In this document: positions 55,427-64,000 of the stretch, piece after piece
Layout of the letters: each line of letters begins with the position of its first letter
Position numbering within the stretch: position 1 is the stretch's first letter
Origin: Sinorhizobium meliloti
GTDB taxonomy: Bacteria > Pseudomonadota > Alphaproteobacteria > Rhizobiales > Rhizobiaceae
Length of the DNA: 64,000 nt
Direction of reading: 5' to 3'
NCBI RefSeq assembly: GCF_035610345.1
Contig: NZ_CP141212.1
Coordinates: 2,707,001 to 2,771,000 of the forward strand
Program-made: the position numbers and the translations under genes
The notes under the pieces: model-generated
What the model was told of the DNA's origin: nothing
Databases searched by the model: none
Seen by the model: only the letters and a program-made list of their open reading frames with translations

Positions 55427-56725
55427 CTAGCCCTCAAAAGGGTCCGTCACAAGTATCGTGTCGTCCCGTTCCGGGCTGGTCGAAAGTAGCGCGACCGGCG
55501 CGCCGATCAGTTCCTCGACCTGGCGAACATACTTGATCGCCTGCGCCGGAAGATCGGCCCAAGTGCGGGCGCCCACCGTCGATTCTTTCCATCCCTCGAG
55601 CGTGATATAGACCGGCTTTGCCGAAGCTTGCTGTGCCTGACTTGCGGGAAGATGGTCGATCTGCTGTCCATCCAGAGTATAGCCGACGCAAATCTTCAAC
55701 TCGTCCAGCCCGTCGAGCACGTCGAGCTTGGTGAGCGCTATGCCCGTGATGCCGTTAGCGGCCACCGACTGGCGCACCAGCGCAGCATCGAACCAGCCGC
55801 AACGGCGCTTGCGCCCCGTCACCGTCCCGAATTCATGGCCGCGCTCTCCCAGGAAGCGGCCGATCTCATCGTCGAGTTCGGTCGGGAACGGCCCTTCGCC
55901 GACCCGCGTCGTGTAGGCCTTGGTGATGCCGAGGATATAGCCGAGCGCGCCGGGGCCCATGCCCGAGCCGGCGGCAGCCTGACCGGCGACCGTATTTGAC
56001 GAGGTCACGAAGGGATAGGTGCCGTGATCGATATCGAGCAGCGTGCCCTGCGCGCCTTCGAAGAGAATCCGTGCGCCCTTGCGGCGCTGCCGGTCCAGCA
56101 GCAGCCAGATCGTGTCCATGAACGGCAGCACGCGCTCGGCAACCGACGACAACTCGTCCATGATCGCCTGATGGCTGATTTCGGCCTCGCCGAGGCCGCG
56201 GCGCAACGCGTTGTGATGCGTCAGCAGCCGATCGACCTTTGCCGGCAGCGTGTCGAGATCGGCGAGATCCATGACGCGGATCGCGCGGCGGCCGACCTTG
56301 TCCTCGTATGCCGGACCGATGCCGCGGCGGGTCGTGCCGATCTTCGTGCCGCTGTTTGAAGCCGCGTCCTCGCGTATGCCGTCGAGCTCGCGGTGCAGCG
56401 AGAGAATGAGCGTGGCATTGTCGGCGATGCGCAGGTTCTCGGGCGTGACCTTGACGCCCTGGGCCGCAAGTTTGTCGATCTCGGCGAGCAATGCATGAGG
56501 GTCGATCACCACGCCATTGCCGATGACGGCGAGCTTGCCGGGGCGGACGACACCCGAAGGCAGCAGCGACAGCTTGTAGCTGACGCCGTCGATCACCAGC
56601 GTGTGGCCGGCATTGTGGCCGCCCTGGAAGCGCACCACGATGTCGGCGCGTTCCGAGAGCCAATCCACGATCTTGCCTTTGCCTTCGTCGCCCCACTGGG
56701 ATCCGACCACCACGACATTCGTCAT
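55427..56725 (-). CDS. purA: Adenylosuccinate synthetase
   Basis: 432 residues, the standard length. [10 protein letters not shown] (P-loop) near the N-terminus, [22 protein letters not shown] and [12 protein letters not shown] identify the GTP-dependent synthesis of adenylosuccinate from IMP and aspartate. ATG 56725 matches the family start [17 protein letters not shown]. Confidence 0.97.
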   Translation of the reverse strand: MTNVVVVGSQWGDEGKGKIVDWLSERADIVVRFQGGHNAGHTLVIDGVSYKLSLLPSGVVRPGKLAVIGNGVVIDPHALLAEIDKLAAQGVKVTPENLRIADNATLILSLHRELDGIREDAASNSGTKIGTTRRGIGPAYEDKVGRRAIRVMDLADLDTLPAKVDRLLTHHNALRRGLGEAEISHQAIMDELSSVAERVLPFMDTIWLLLDRQRRKGARILFEGAQGTLLDIDHGTYPFVTSSNTVAGQAAAGSGMGPGALGYILGITKAYTTRVGEGPFPTELDDEIGRFLGERGHEFGTVTGRKRRCGWFDAALVRQSVAANGITGIALTKLDVLDGLDELKICVGYTLDGQQIDHLPASQAQQASAKPVYITLEGWKESTVGARTWADLPAQAIKYVRQVEELIGAPVALLSTSPERDDTILVTDPFEG

Positions 56726-56929
56726 AATTCTCTTCCTGTTTACGCGCGCATGCGGACGTTGCGCTGTTCTCAAACCCGCGCATCTATACTGTGTTGTCTT
56801 TCGGAAAGCGACCCCGTTATGAGCGGTGGCCAGCCCTTTTTGAATGACAAAGCGCGGATTTAACGCCTATATCTCGAACTCTCGTGCCATTCCGGCAATC
56901 CTCCTCCATCCCGCACGGACCGTATCATC

Positions 56930-57820
56930 GTGAACGCCAGAGCCTATTTCTATCTCGGTATTACCGCGCTCTTTTGGGGCGGCAATTCAGTGGCGGGCAA
57001 GATGGCCGTCGGGCACGTCAGCCCGATGATGCTGACGACCTTGCGCTGGTTGCTCGCGCTTGCGGTCATCCTGGCCCTGATGACGCCGCAGATCCGCCGC
57101 GACTGGCAAAAGATCCGCCAGCACTGGCTGCAGCTGCTTGCCTATGGCGCCGTCGGCTTCACCATGTTCAATGCGTTCCTGTATTCCGCGGTGCAATACA
57201 CCAGCGCCATCAATGCCGTCATCCTTCAGGCCGGCATTCCGATGCTGATCTTCATCTTCAATTTCGCGCTTTTCAAGATGAAGGCGTCGCTCGCCCAGGT
57301 CATCGGCTTTACCGTGACGTTAATCGGCGTGCTCATTACCGCCGCCCATGGCGATCTCGCCAGCCTCATGCGCCTGAGCTTCAATTTCGGCGACGCGCTG
57401 ATGATCCTCGCCTGCATCGTCTATGCCGCATATACGGTTGCGCTGCGGTGGAAACCGGCAATGCATTGGCAGAGCTTCATAGCCGCCCCGGCCTTCGGGG
57501 CGCTGCTGAGCGCCATACCGCTCCTCTTGTGGGAGATCGGGAAAGGTACGGCAATCATGCCGGATGCGACCGGCTGGGCGATTGTGATCTATGCGGCGAT
57601 CTTCCCCTCGCTGATGTCGCAGGTTCTCTATGTTCGCGGCGTCGAGATGATCGGCGCCAATCGTGCCGGCCTGTTCATCAACGCCATTCCCGTGTTCGGG
57701 ACCCTTCTCTCCGTCCTTCTGGTCGGCGAGATATTCCACCCGTTTCATCTCGCGGCTTTGGCACTCGTCCTCGGCGGCATCGCCATTGCCGAACGCGGCC
57801 GGCCGAAGCTGCCGCGGTGA
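56930..57820 (+). CDS. EamA/DMT-family transporter
   Basis: 296 residues from GTG 56930 with ten membrane segments in two EamA repeats (ALFWGGNSVAGKMAVG; PSLMSQVLYVRGVEMIGANR). Likely metabolite or amino-acid export; substrate unknown. It diverges from purA and converges on serA. Confidence 0.88.
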   Translation: MNARAYFYLGITALFWGGNSVAGKMAVGHVSPMMLTTLRWLLALAVILALMTPQIRRDWQKIRQHWLQLLAYGAVGFTMFNAFLYSAVQYTSAINAVILQAGIPMLIFIFNFALFKMKASLAQVIGFTVTLIGVLITAAHGDLASLMRLSFNFGDALMILACIVYAAYTVALRWKPAMHWQSFIAAPAFGALLSAIPLLLWEIGKGTAIMPDATGWAIVIYAAIFPSLMSQVLYVRGVEMIGANRAGLFINAIPVFGTLLSVLLVGEIFHPFHLAALALVLGGIAIAERGRPKLPR

Positions 57821-57832
57821 CATAATGGTAAA

Positions 57833-57865
57833 GCCCCTCCCCTGCGGACGCCTGCGGGAAGGGGC
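57833..57865. terminator. Imperfect hairpin between convergent eamA and serA
   Basis: GCCCCT (57833-57838) and AGGGGC (57860-57865) with partial inner pairing. No T tract on the plus strand. Confidence 0.4.
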
Positions 57866-57887
57866 AATTTGAAAGCCCGAGTGCGGC

Positions 57888-59483
57888 TCAGTCGATATTG
57901 AACACCAGCGGCTTTGCCTGGCGGATCGCTTCGTTCGCCCGCAGCTTGTCGAGCACGGTCTCCGAAACCGGGCCATCGACGTAAAGCAGCGCGATCGCAT
58001 CGCCGCCCTGCTTCTCACGGCCGAGCTGGAAATTGGCGATGTTGACGCCCGCGTCGCCGAGGGTCGATCCGATGAAGCCGATCATGCCGGGGACGTCGGT
58101 GTTGGTTATGTAGACCATGTGATTGCCGACATCCGCATCGAGATTGATGCCCTTGATCTGGATGAAGCGCGGCTTGCCGTCGGAGAAGACGGTCCCTGCG
58201 ACGGAGCGGGTCTGGTTCGCCGTCCTGACAGTCAGCTTGATGTAGCCGTCGAAGACACCGGTCTTGTCGCGCTTGACCTCGGAAAGGATCACGCCCTTTT
58301 CCTTGACCATGACCGGCGCCGAAACCATGTTTACGTCGGCCACCTGGGGGCGGATCAGGCCGGCGAGCGCCGCGCTCGTCAGCGCCTTGGTGTTCATCGC
58401 CGCGGTCGAGCCGTCGTAGAGGATCTCGATCTCCTTGATCGCACTTTCGGTAACCTGCCCGACAAAGGCACCGAGAACGTCCGCGAGCCGGATGAAGGGC
58501 TTCAGGATCGGCGCCTCTTCCGCCGTGATCGACGGCATGTTGATGGCGTTCGTGACCGCACCCTTGACGAGATATTCCGACATCTGCTCGGCGACCTGCA
58601 GAGCGACGTTCTCCTGCGCCTCGGTCGTCGATGCGCCGAGATGCGGCGTGCAGACGACGTTCGGCAGGCCGAAGAGCGGGCTCTCGGTGGCGGGCTCGAC
58701 CTCGAAGACGTCGAAGCCTGCGCCGGCGACCTGGCCGGACTTGAGGGCCTCGGCAAGCGCCTTTTCATCGACGAGACCGCCGCGGGCGCAGTTGATGATA
58801 CGCACGCCCGGCTTGGTCTTCGCGATCGCCTCCGCGTTCAGGATGTTGCGGGTCTTGTCCGTCAGCGGCACGTGCAGGCTGATGAAGTCTGCCTGGGCGA
58901 GGAGTTCGTCGAGCTCTACCTTGACGACGCCCATTTCCTCTGCCCGCTCCTTCGACAGGAACGGATCATAGGCGATGACGTGCATCTTGAGACCGATCGC
59001 GCGGGCGCAGACGATCGAGCCGATATTGCCGGCGCCGATGACCCCGAGCACCTTGCCGGTGATCTCGACGCCCATGAACTTCGACTTTTCCCACTTGCCG
59101 GCCTGGGTCGAGCCGTCGGCGGCGGGAAGCTGCCTTGCAACGGCGAACATCAACGCGATCGCATGCTCGGCGGTGGTGATCGAGTTGCCGAAGGGCGTGT
59201 TCATGACGATGATGCCGCGGCGCGAAGCGGCAGGAATGTCGACATTGTCGACGCCGATGCCGGCGCGGCCGACGACCTTGAGATTGGTCGCGGCGGCGAT
59301 CAGCTTTTCGGTCACCTTGGTGGCGGAGCGGATGGCAAGGCCGTCGTAATTGCCGATGATCTCGGCAAGCTTCTCCTTGTCCTTGCCAAGCTTCGGCTGG
59401 AAATCCACTTCCACGCCATGGTCGCGGAATATCTGGACAGCGGTTTCCGACAGTTCATCGGATACGAGAACGCGAGGTGCCAT
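57888..59483 (-). CDS. serA: D-3-phosphoglycerate dehydrogenase
   Basis: 531 residues, the long form. The N-terminal catalytic and NAD domains show GVIGAGNIGSIVCARAIGLK, RIINCARGGLVDEKAL and HLGASTTEAQENVA. An intervening domain and a C-terminal ACT domain (PGMIGFIGSTLGDAGVNIAN) follow. It makes 3-phosphohydroxypyruvate for serine synthesis. It lies 80 bases downstream of serC in one operon. Confidence 0.96.
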   Translation of the reverse strand: MAPRVLVSDELSETAVQIFRDHGVEVDFQPKLGKDKEKLAEIIGNYDGLAIRSATKVTEKLIAAATNLKVVGRAGIGVDNVDIPAASRRGIIVMNTPFGNSITTAEHAIALMFAVARQLPAADGSTQAGKWEKSKFMGVEITGKVLGVIGAGNIGSIVCARAIGLKMHVIAYDPFLSKERAEEMGVVKVELDELLAQADFISLHVPLTDKTRNILNAEAIAKTKPGVRIINCARGGLVDEKALAEALKSGQVAGAGFDVFEVEPATESPLFGLPNVVCTPHLGASTTEAQENVALQVAEQMSEYLVKGAVTNAINMPSITAEEAPILKPFIRLADVLGAFVGQVTESAIKEIEILYDGSTAAMNTKALTSAALAGLIRPQVADVNMVSAPVMVKEKGVILSEVKRDKTGVFDGYIKLTVRTANQTRSVAGTVFSDGKPRFIQIKGINLDADVGNHMVYITNTDVPGMIGFIGSTLGDAGVNIANFQLGREKQGGDAIALLYVDGPVSETVLDKLRANEAIRQAKPLVFNID

Positions 59484-59563
59484 GAAGGCCTCCTTGAAAA
59501 ACAGGTCTGAACCATTGGGGATTAGGCTTCGCCCTCAGGGAGAGCGAAGCGGATCGCATCGGA

Positions 59564-60742
<1,179 letters not shown>

Positions 60743-60790
60743 ATGCTATCCTCTCAGATAGAAGCCCCTCGTTGGGGAGGGGTGTCCCGC
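60743..60790 (-). promoter_or_regulatory. serC leader with two hairpins (serC RNA motif candidate)
   Basis: In the mRNA sense, hairpin 1 pairs CCCCTC with GAGGGG (plus-strand 60765-60782). Hairpin 2 pairs CTATC with GATAG (60746-60761) and presents UGAGAG in its loop, so the Shine-Dalgarno lies inside it. This fits the alphaproteobacterial serC RNA motif. Upstream a TTGACT with a weak -10 (about 60800-60830) gives a leader of the right size. Confidence 0.6.
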
Positions 60791-60879
60791 CGCCGGGAAT
60801 ATTGCGGCTCGGAGAGGAAGTCAAGCGGTCGCGTCGCGTTTGAAGAAAGTTTTGCGGTTTGGAGCAAACCGGCACCGCA

Positions 60880-61677
60880 TCACCAAAGCGCGAAACGCAG
60901 TCCGACGCGGAACTCATGACGCGACAGTCCGTCGTCATAGCCCTCCGCGCCCCCGGAGCCAAACATGTCGCCATCCGCAATCTGCGAATAGCGATAGCCG
61001 GCATCGAACTTCAGCCGATCCGTGACGTCGTAGGAGGCGCCCGCCATGAAGGCATAGGTAAAGCGCCAGCTGTCCCGCCCGCCGTAGGAAGCACCGCCCG
61101 CCGCCCCGGAGCAGGCCCCGCCTGCCCCAACGCAGGTCGAGGTCTCATGGGTCGTTTTCCAGTCGATCCGGGTCGCTCCGATGCCGGCACCGAGATACGG
61201 CGTGAAACCGGCAAGCGTCGCCAGATCGACATAACCGTTTGCCATCAGGCCGAGCGCGGAAAAATTGGCGCTGTGGGAAAGAGCGCACCTCGTCCCCGCG
61301 CCCTCGCCCGCGCACGGACTGGCCGACAGCGACGCCCCGTCGAAGCGGCCCTCGAAATATTCGGCCGTTAGATCGGCACGAATGACGTCGGTGAATTGAT
61401 AGCCGAGGCCGATGGTGGCGGAGGCCGGCTTGTCGAAGCGCGCGTCGTCGAAGGAAACGGCTCCCGTGCCGCCAGAGGAGCGGTAGAAGGGATCGCCCTC
61501 GTCCAGCCAGGCTGCGTAGCCGATGTCGCCACGCAGATAAACGCCGCCGCCGGTCGTTTCCGGCGAAATCGTGATCTCGGGCGCGTCGAGCAGTTCTTCG
61601 TCGGCGGCCTGTGCAGAGAACGGCGCCAACAGGCCGGCGCAGAATGCCATGCTGCAAAATCCCCGTCGCCAATCCAT
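60880..61677 (-). CDS. Outer-membrane beta-barrel protein 1
   Basis: About 265 residues with a signal peptide ending AQAADEE. Barrel-like repeats such as GVYLRGDIGYAAWLD, TPYLGAGIGATRI and HEFRVGLRFALW, ending in Trp, fit OmpW/porin-like rhizobial surface proteins (RopB-type group). ATG 61677 was chosen over a longer frame. It is a paralogue of the gene at 62022. Confidence 0.85.
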   Translation of the reverse strand: MDWRRGFCSMAFCAGLLAPFSAQAADEELLDAPEITISPETTGGGVYLRGDIGYAAWLDEGDPFYRSSGGTGAVSFDDARFDKPASATIGLGYQFTDVIRADLTAEYFEGRFDGASLSASPCAGEGAGTRCALSHSANFSALGLMANGYVDLATLAGFTPYLGAGIGATRIDWKTTHETSTCVGAGGACSGAAGGASYGGRDSWRFTYAFMAGASYDVTDRLKFDAGYRYSQIADGDMFGSGGAEGYDDGLSRHEFRVGLRFALW

Positions 61678-61845
61678 GCCATGCCCTTTCGCTCGGCCAG
61701 GTGCTGCGGGCTTGCGCATATATGGGGAGACGCAAAGCGCTGCAGCGTGAAGCTGGCCATTCGCGTTAACTATTGCAGGCACGGGTTAACTATGGGTTAA
61801 CCATGTCTCTTAGGAACATGGAAAGCGGTCAATGGACAAAAACAT

Positions 61846-62015
61846 GCAGCAGCTCAAAGGGCTACAGCGCCGTTTGCGCGTCTCATAAGACGCGCGGCGC
61901 TGTAGGGAACTTTTCGCAGGACTGCAATCTGGCCTCTGCCTCGTCCCCGTGCTTGTCACAGGGATGAGGCGATCAAACAAGCGGCGGCGGTGGCCCGAAT
62001 CTCAACGGGCCTTAG
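61846..62015. repeat. Mosaic repeat unit B (intact)
   Basis: Both halves found at 52678-52760 and 53004-53080 are contiguous here, with a CTACAGCGCC...GGCGCTGTAG hairpin (61862-61906). It fills most of the 344-base gap 61678-62021; the rest is the omp1 upstream region. Confidence 0.75.
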
Positions 62016-62021
62016 CCCGGA

Positions 62022-62849
62022 TCACTTATATACGATCGGCTCGGCCGGCGGCACATAGGCCGCTTCGCAATTGTTGCCGAAGGAATAGCGCAGGCCGGCG
62101 CGCGCCTCGTGCACATAAATGTCCTTGTCGTAGGCCGGGCCGCTGTTGAGATTGTAGCCGAACATGTTGCCGCCGTTGATATGGCGGAAGCGGTAGCCGA
62201 CATCGGCCTTGAGATTGCAGGTGAGATCCACGGCGGTACCGGCCATCAGCGCATAGGTGAAGCGCCAATCGCTTTCGCCCTTATGCTCGATCGTCGGGTC
62301 GCAGTTGCCGGGATCCGTAACGTCGCAACTCGTGTTGCGCAGGGTTCCCCACTTTACCCGGGTACCACCGATACCGGCACCGACATAGGGCGTGAAGGCA
62401 CCGTAGGTCCCGAGGTCCACATAGGCATTGGCCAGCAGGCTCCAGGCGGACATCGATGCGACATCGTTCGAGACGCAGTTGACGGCAACCCCGCAACCGC
62501 CGCTGGTAGAGCCGTTGAAGTCGGACTCGCCGAGATAGTCGAGCGTGACGTCGGCACGCAGATAGCTGTTGATCTGGTATCCGACACCGCCGCCAAGGAC
62601 GTAGGAATCATCTACATCGGCGCGGTCGAAATCGACCAGATTGCTGTTCGAGCCCTGGAAATAGTGGGCACCGCGCAAATCGTTCCACGCGTAACCGACG
62701 TCGCCGCGCAAATACCAGCCGCTGGCTTCGACCACCTCCACCGGCTGCTCGACGAACGGTGCTTCTACGGGCGGCTGATAGACGTCCGCTGCATAAACCG
62801 GCGTGCCGCTCAGCAGAGCCGCAGCAACGCCCCTAAAAATCTTCTTCAT
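62022..62849 (-). CDS. Outer-membrane beta-barrel protein 2
   Basis: 275 residues from MKKIFRGVAAALLSGTPVYA (signal peptide). Barrel strands GWYLRGDVGYAWNDLRG, TPYVGAGIGGTRVKWG and GYRFRHINGGNMFGYN parallel omp1. Two Cys pairs (GGCGVAVNC, SCDVTDPGNC) could form disulfides. The gap to glmM (62850-63069) contains AT-rich promoter-like sequence. Confidence 0.87.
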   Translation of the reverse strand: MKKIFRGVAAALLSGTPVYAADVYQPPVEAPFVEQPVEVVEASGWYLRGDVGYAWNDLRGAHYFQGSNSNLVDFDRADVDDSYVLGGGVGYQINSYLRADVTLDYLGESDFNGSTSGGCGVAVNCVSNDVASMSAWSLLANAYVDLGTYGAFTPYVGAGIGGTRVKWGTLRNTSCDVTDPGNCDPTIEHKGESDWRFTYALMAGTAVDLTCNLKADVGYRFRHINGGNMFGYNLNSGPAYDKDIYVHEARAGLRYSFGNNCEAAYVPPAEPIVYK

Positions 62850-63024
62850 GCCCCAACCCCAATACATTAGTGTATTCTTGAACGGCTGACGGATCATAGT
62901 CGCAGCCGTTTTGTATGCTTCGATGCATGATGAAGGGGAAAGGTTAATCCCTGATTAACTACAAAAATTTACCTTGAATATTAACTTTTGGAAGTATTCG
63001 GTCGGTATATCTACGTACAGTGAT

Positions 63025-63054
63025 TGCCCCTCATCCGCCTGCGGATGAGGGGCA
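63025..63054 (-). terminator. Perfect 14-bp hairpin after glmM
   Basis: TGCCCCTCATCCGC (63025-63038) and GCGGATGAGGGGCA (63041-63054) with a two-base centre; no T tract. It lies 15 bases past the glmM stop. Confidence 0.5.
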
Positions 63055-63069
63055 GCGGCTATTTCTTAA

Positions 63070-64000
63070 TCAGGCAGCGTTGCGCACGCCGCCGATCACG
63101 TTGACGAGTTCGTCGACGATGCGCTCGACCTGACCGCGGTCGTCGCCCTCCGCCATGACGCGGATCAGCGGTTCGGTGCCGGAGGGCCGGATGAGCAGCC
63201 GCCCGTTCTTGGCGAGCTGCGCCTCCGCATCGGCGATCGCCTGCTGCACGCCGGCATCCTCGAGGGGCTTGCCGGCCGCAACGCGAACGTTCTTCAAGAC
63301 CTGCGGCACGGGCTCGAAACGACGGCAGATTTCGCTCACAGTCTTGCCCTGGCGCTTTACGACCGCGAGGATCTGCAGCGCCGCGACGAGGCCGTCGCCG
63401 GTGGTGCCGAAATCGGAAAGCACGATGTGGCCCGATTGTTCGCCACCGACGTTCAGGCCATCCTGACGCATCTGCTCGACGACGTAGCGATCGCCCACCT
63501 TGGTGCGGTGGAGCTTGAGCCGGCGCGCCTGAAGGTAGCGTTCGAGGCCGAGATTCGACATGACGGTCGCGGCAATGCCGCCGCCCTTGAGCATGCCATC
63601 TGCCGCCCAGCTGTCGGCGATGACCGCCATGAGCTGGTCGCCGTCGATGACCGCCCCCTCCTCGTCGACGATCAGAACACGGTCGGCGTCTCCGTCGAGC
63701 GCGATGCCGATATCCGCCCTCACCTCGTGCACCTTCTTCTGAAGCGCCGCCGGATGCGTCGATCCGCACTCAAGGTTGATGTTGACGCCGTTCGGTTCGG
63801 TTCCGATCGTAACGACTTCGGCGCCCAGTTCCCAAAGGGCGGAGGGCGCGACCTTGTAGGCGGCACCGTTTGCGCAATCGATGGCGATCCGAAGACCTTT
63901 CAGCGTGACGTCGCGCGGCAGCGTCCGCTTGGCTTGCTCGATATACCGGTAGATGTCACCGTCGACGCGCTTGGCCCGGCCGATATCCTCCGGCTTGGCG
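63070..64000 (-). CDS. glmM: Phosphoglucosamine mutase (5' end outside window)
   Basis: The last about 309 codons. In frame from the right edge: [40 protein letters not shown], the Mg-binding loop [16 protein letters not shown] and the phosphate-binding [15 protein letters not shown]. GlmM interconverts glucosamine 6- and 1-phosphate for UDP-GlcNAc synthesis. The active-site Ser lies beyond the window. The frame is open without a stop to base 64000. Confidence 0.95.
   Translation of the reverse strand, partial: AKPEDIGRAKRVDGDIYRYIEQAKRTLPRDVTLKGLRIAIDCANGAAYKVAPSALWELGAEVVTIGTEPNGVNINLECGSTHPAALQKKVHEVRADIGIALDGDADRVLIVDEEGAVIDGDQLMAVIADSWAADGMLKGGGIAATVMSNLGLERYLQARRLKLHRTKVGDRYVVEQMRQDGLNVGGEQSGHIVLSDFGTTGDGLVAALQILAVVKRQGKTVSEICRRFEPVPQVLKNVRVAAGKPLEDAGVQQAIADAEAQLAKNGRLLIRPSGTEPLIRVMAEGDDRGQVERIVDELVNVIGGVRNAA

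Overview
The window is a GC-rich (about 62%) alphaproteobacterial chromosome segment. Gene content and order point to Sinorhizobium/Ensifer, close to S. meliloti or S. medicae: hutXWV next to a hutH paralogue, cobS-cobT, sciP/ctrA/chpT, RpoH1-type sigma-32 and Sinorhizobium-style intergenic palindromes. The genus call is inference from recognised proteins, synteny recalled from memory and repeat style. About 57 protein genes, one tRNA, and several gene remnants and repeats were supported. No rRNA, CRISPR array, prophage or intact IS was seen.

Layout. 0-5.9 kb: rpmB; a queuosine-precursor transporter behind a preQ1-I-like riboswitch; a phytase-like exported protein; the cobaltochelatase subunits CobT and CobS; a J-domain protein. 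6-13.6 kb: bolA, an HlyC/CorC-type protein, aroB-aroK, a newly read 49-codon membrane ORF coupled to xerD, accA, an L,D-transpeptidase lipoprotein and a TusA-like protein. 13.6-20.5 kb: an orphan VapB with a deleted VapC, a CobW-family GTPase, a D,D-carboxypeptidase, an M20 amidohydrolase, an Lrp regulator, and a divergent alcohol dehydrogenase/AraC pair.

20.5-36.9 kb is an amino-acid catabolism region. An Lrp regulator diverges from a 1017-residue fusion of APH-type kinase, LytM/M23-like domain and class-III PLP enzyme. An orphan amino-acid binding protein follows, then a second, convergent copy of the same fusion. The hut block comes next: hutC, hutF, hutXWV, a HutH-like protein, a YjiH-type membrane protein and hutD. 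The HutH-like protein lacks the Ala-Ser-Gly triad that forms the MIO cofactor.

36.9-40.1 kb holds short hypothetical genes and a lower-GC higBA module abutting tRNA-Met. 40.2-49 kb has mnmA, a LuxR-type regulator, and the cell-cycle set sciP, ctrA, a single-domain response regulator and chpT, with candidate CtrA boxes and clustered GANTC sites between them. 49-64 kb has a SpoU methyltransferase, rluD-like, rpoH, a mosaic of IS, GIY-YIG and repeat debris, a large acidic membrane protein, purA, an EamA transporter, serC-serA behind a structured leader, two related outer-membrane proteins flanking a repeat, and the 3' part of glmM running off the right edge.

The most unusual items are the twin three-domain fusions (a possible kinase/phospho-lyase route for hydroxylated amines), the MIO-less HutH homologue, the riboswitch whose pseudoknot would pair the start codon, and an antitoxin whose C-terminus is read from the antisense of a tRNA gene.
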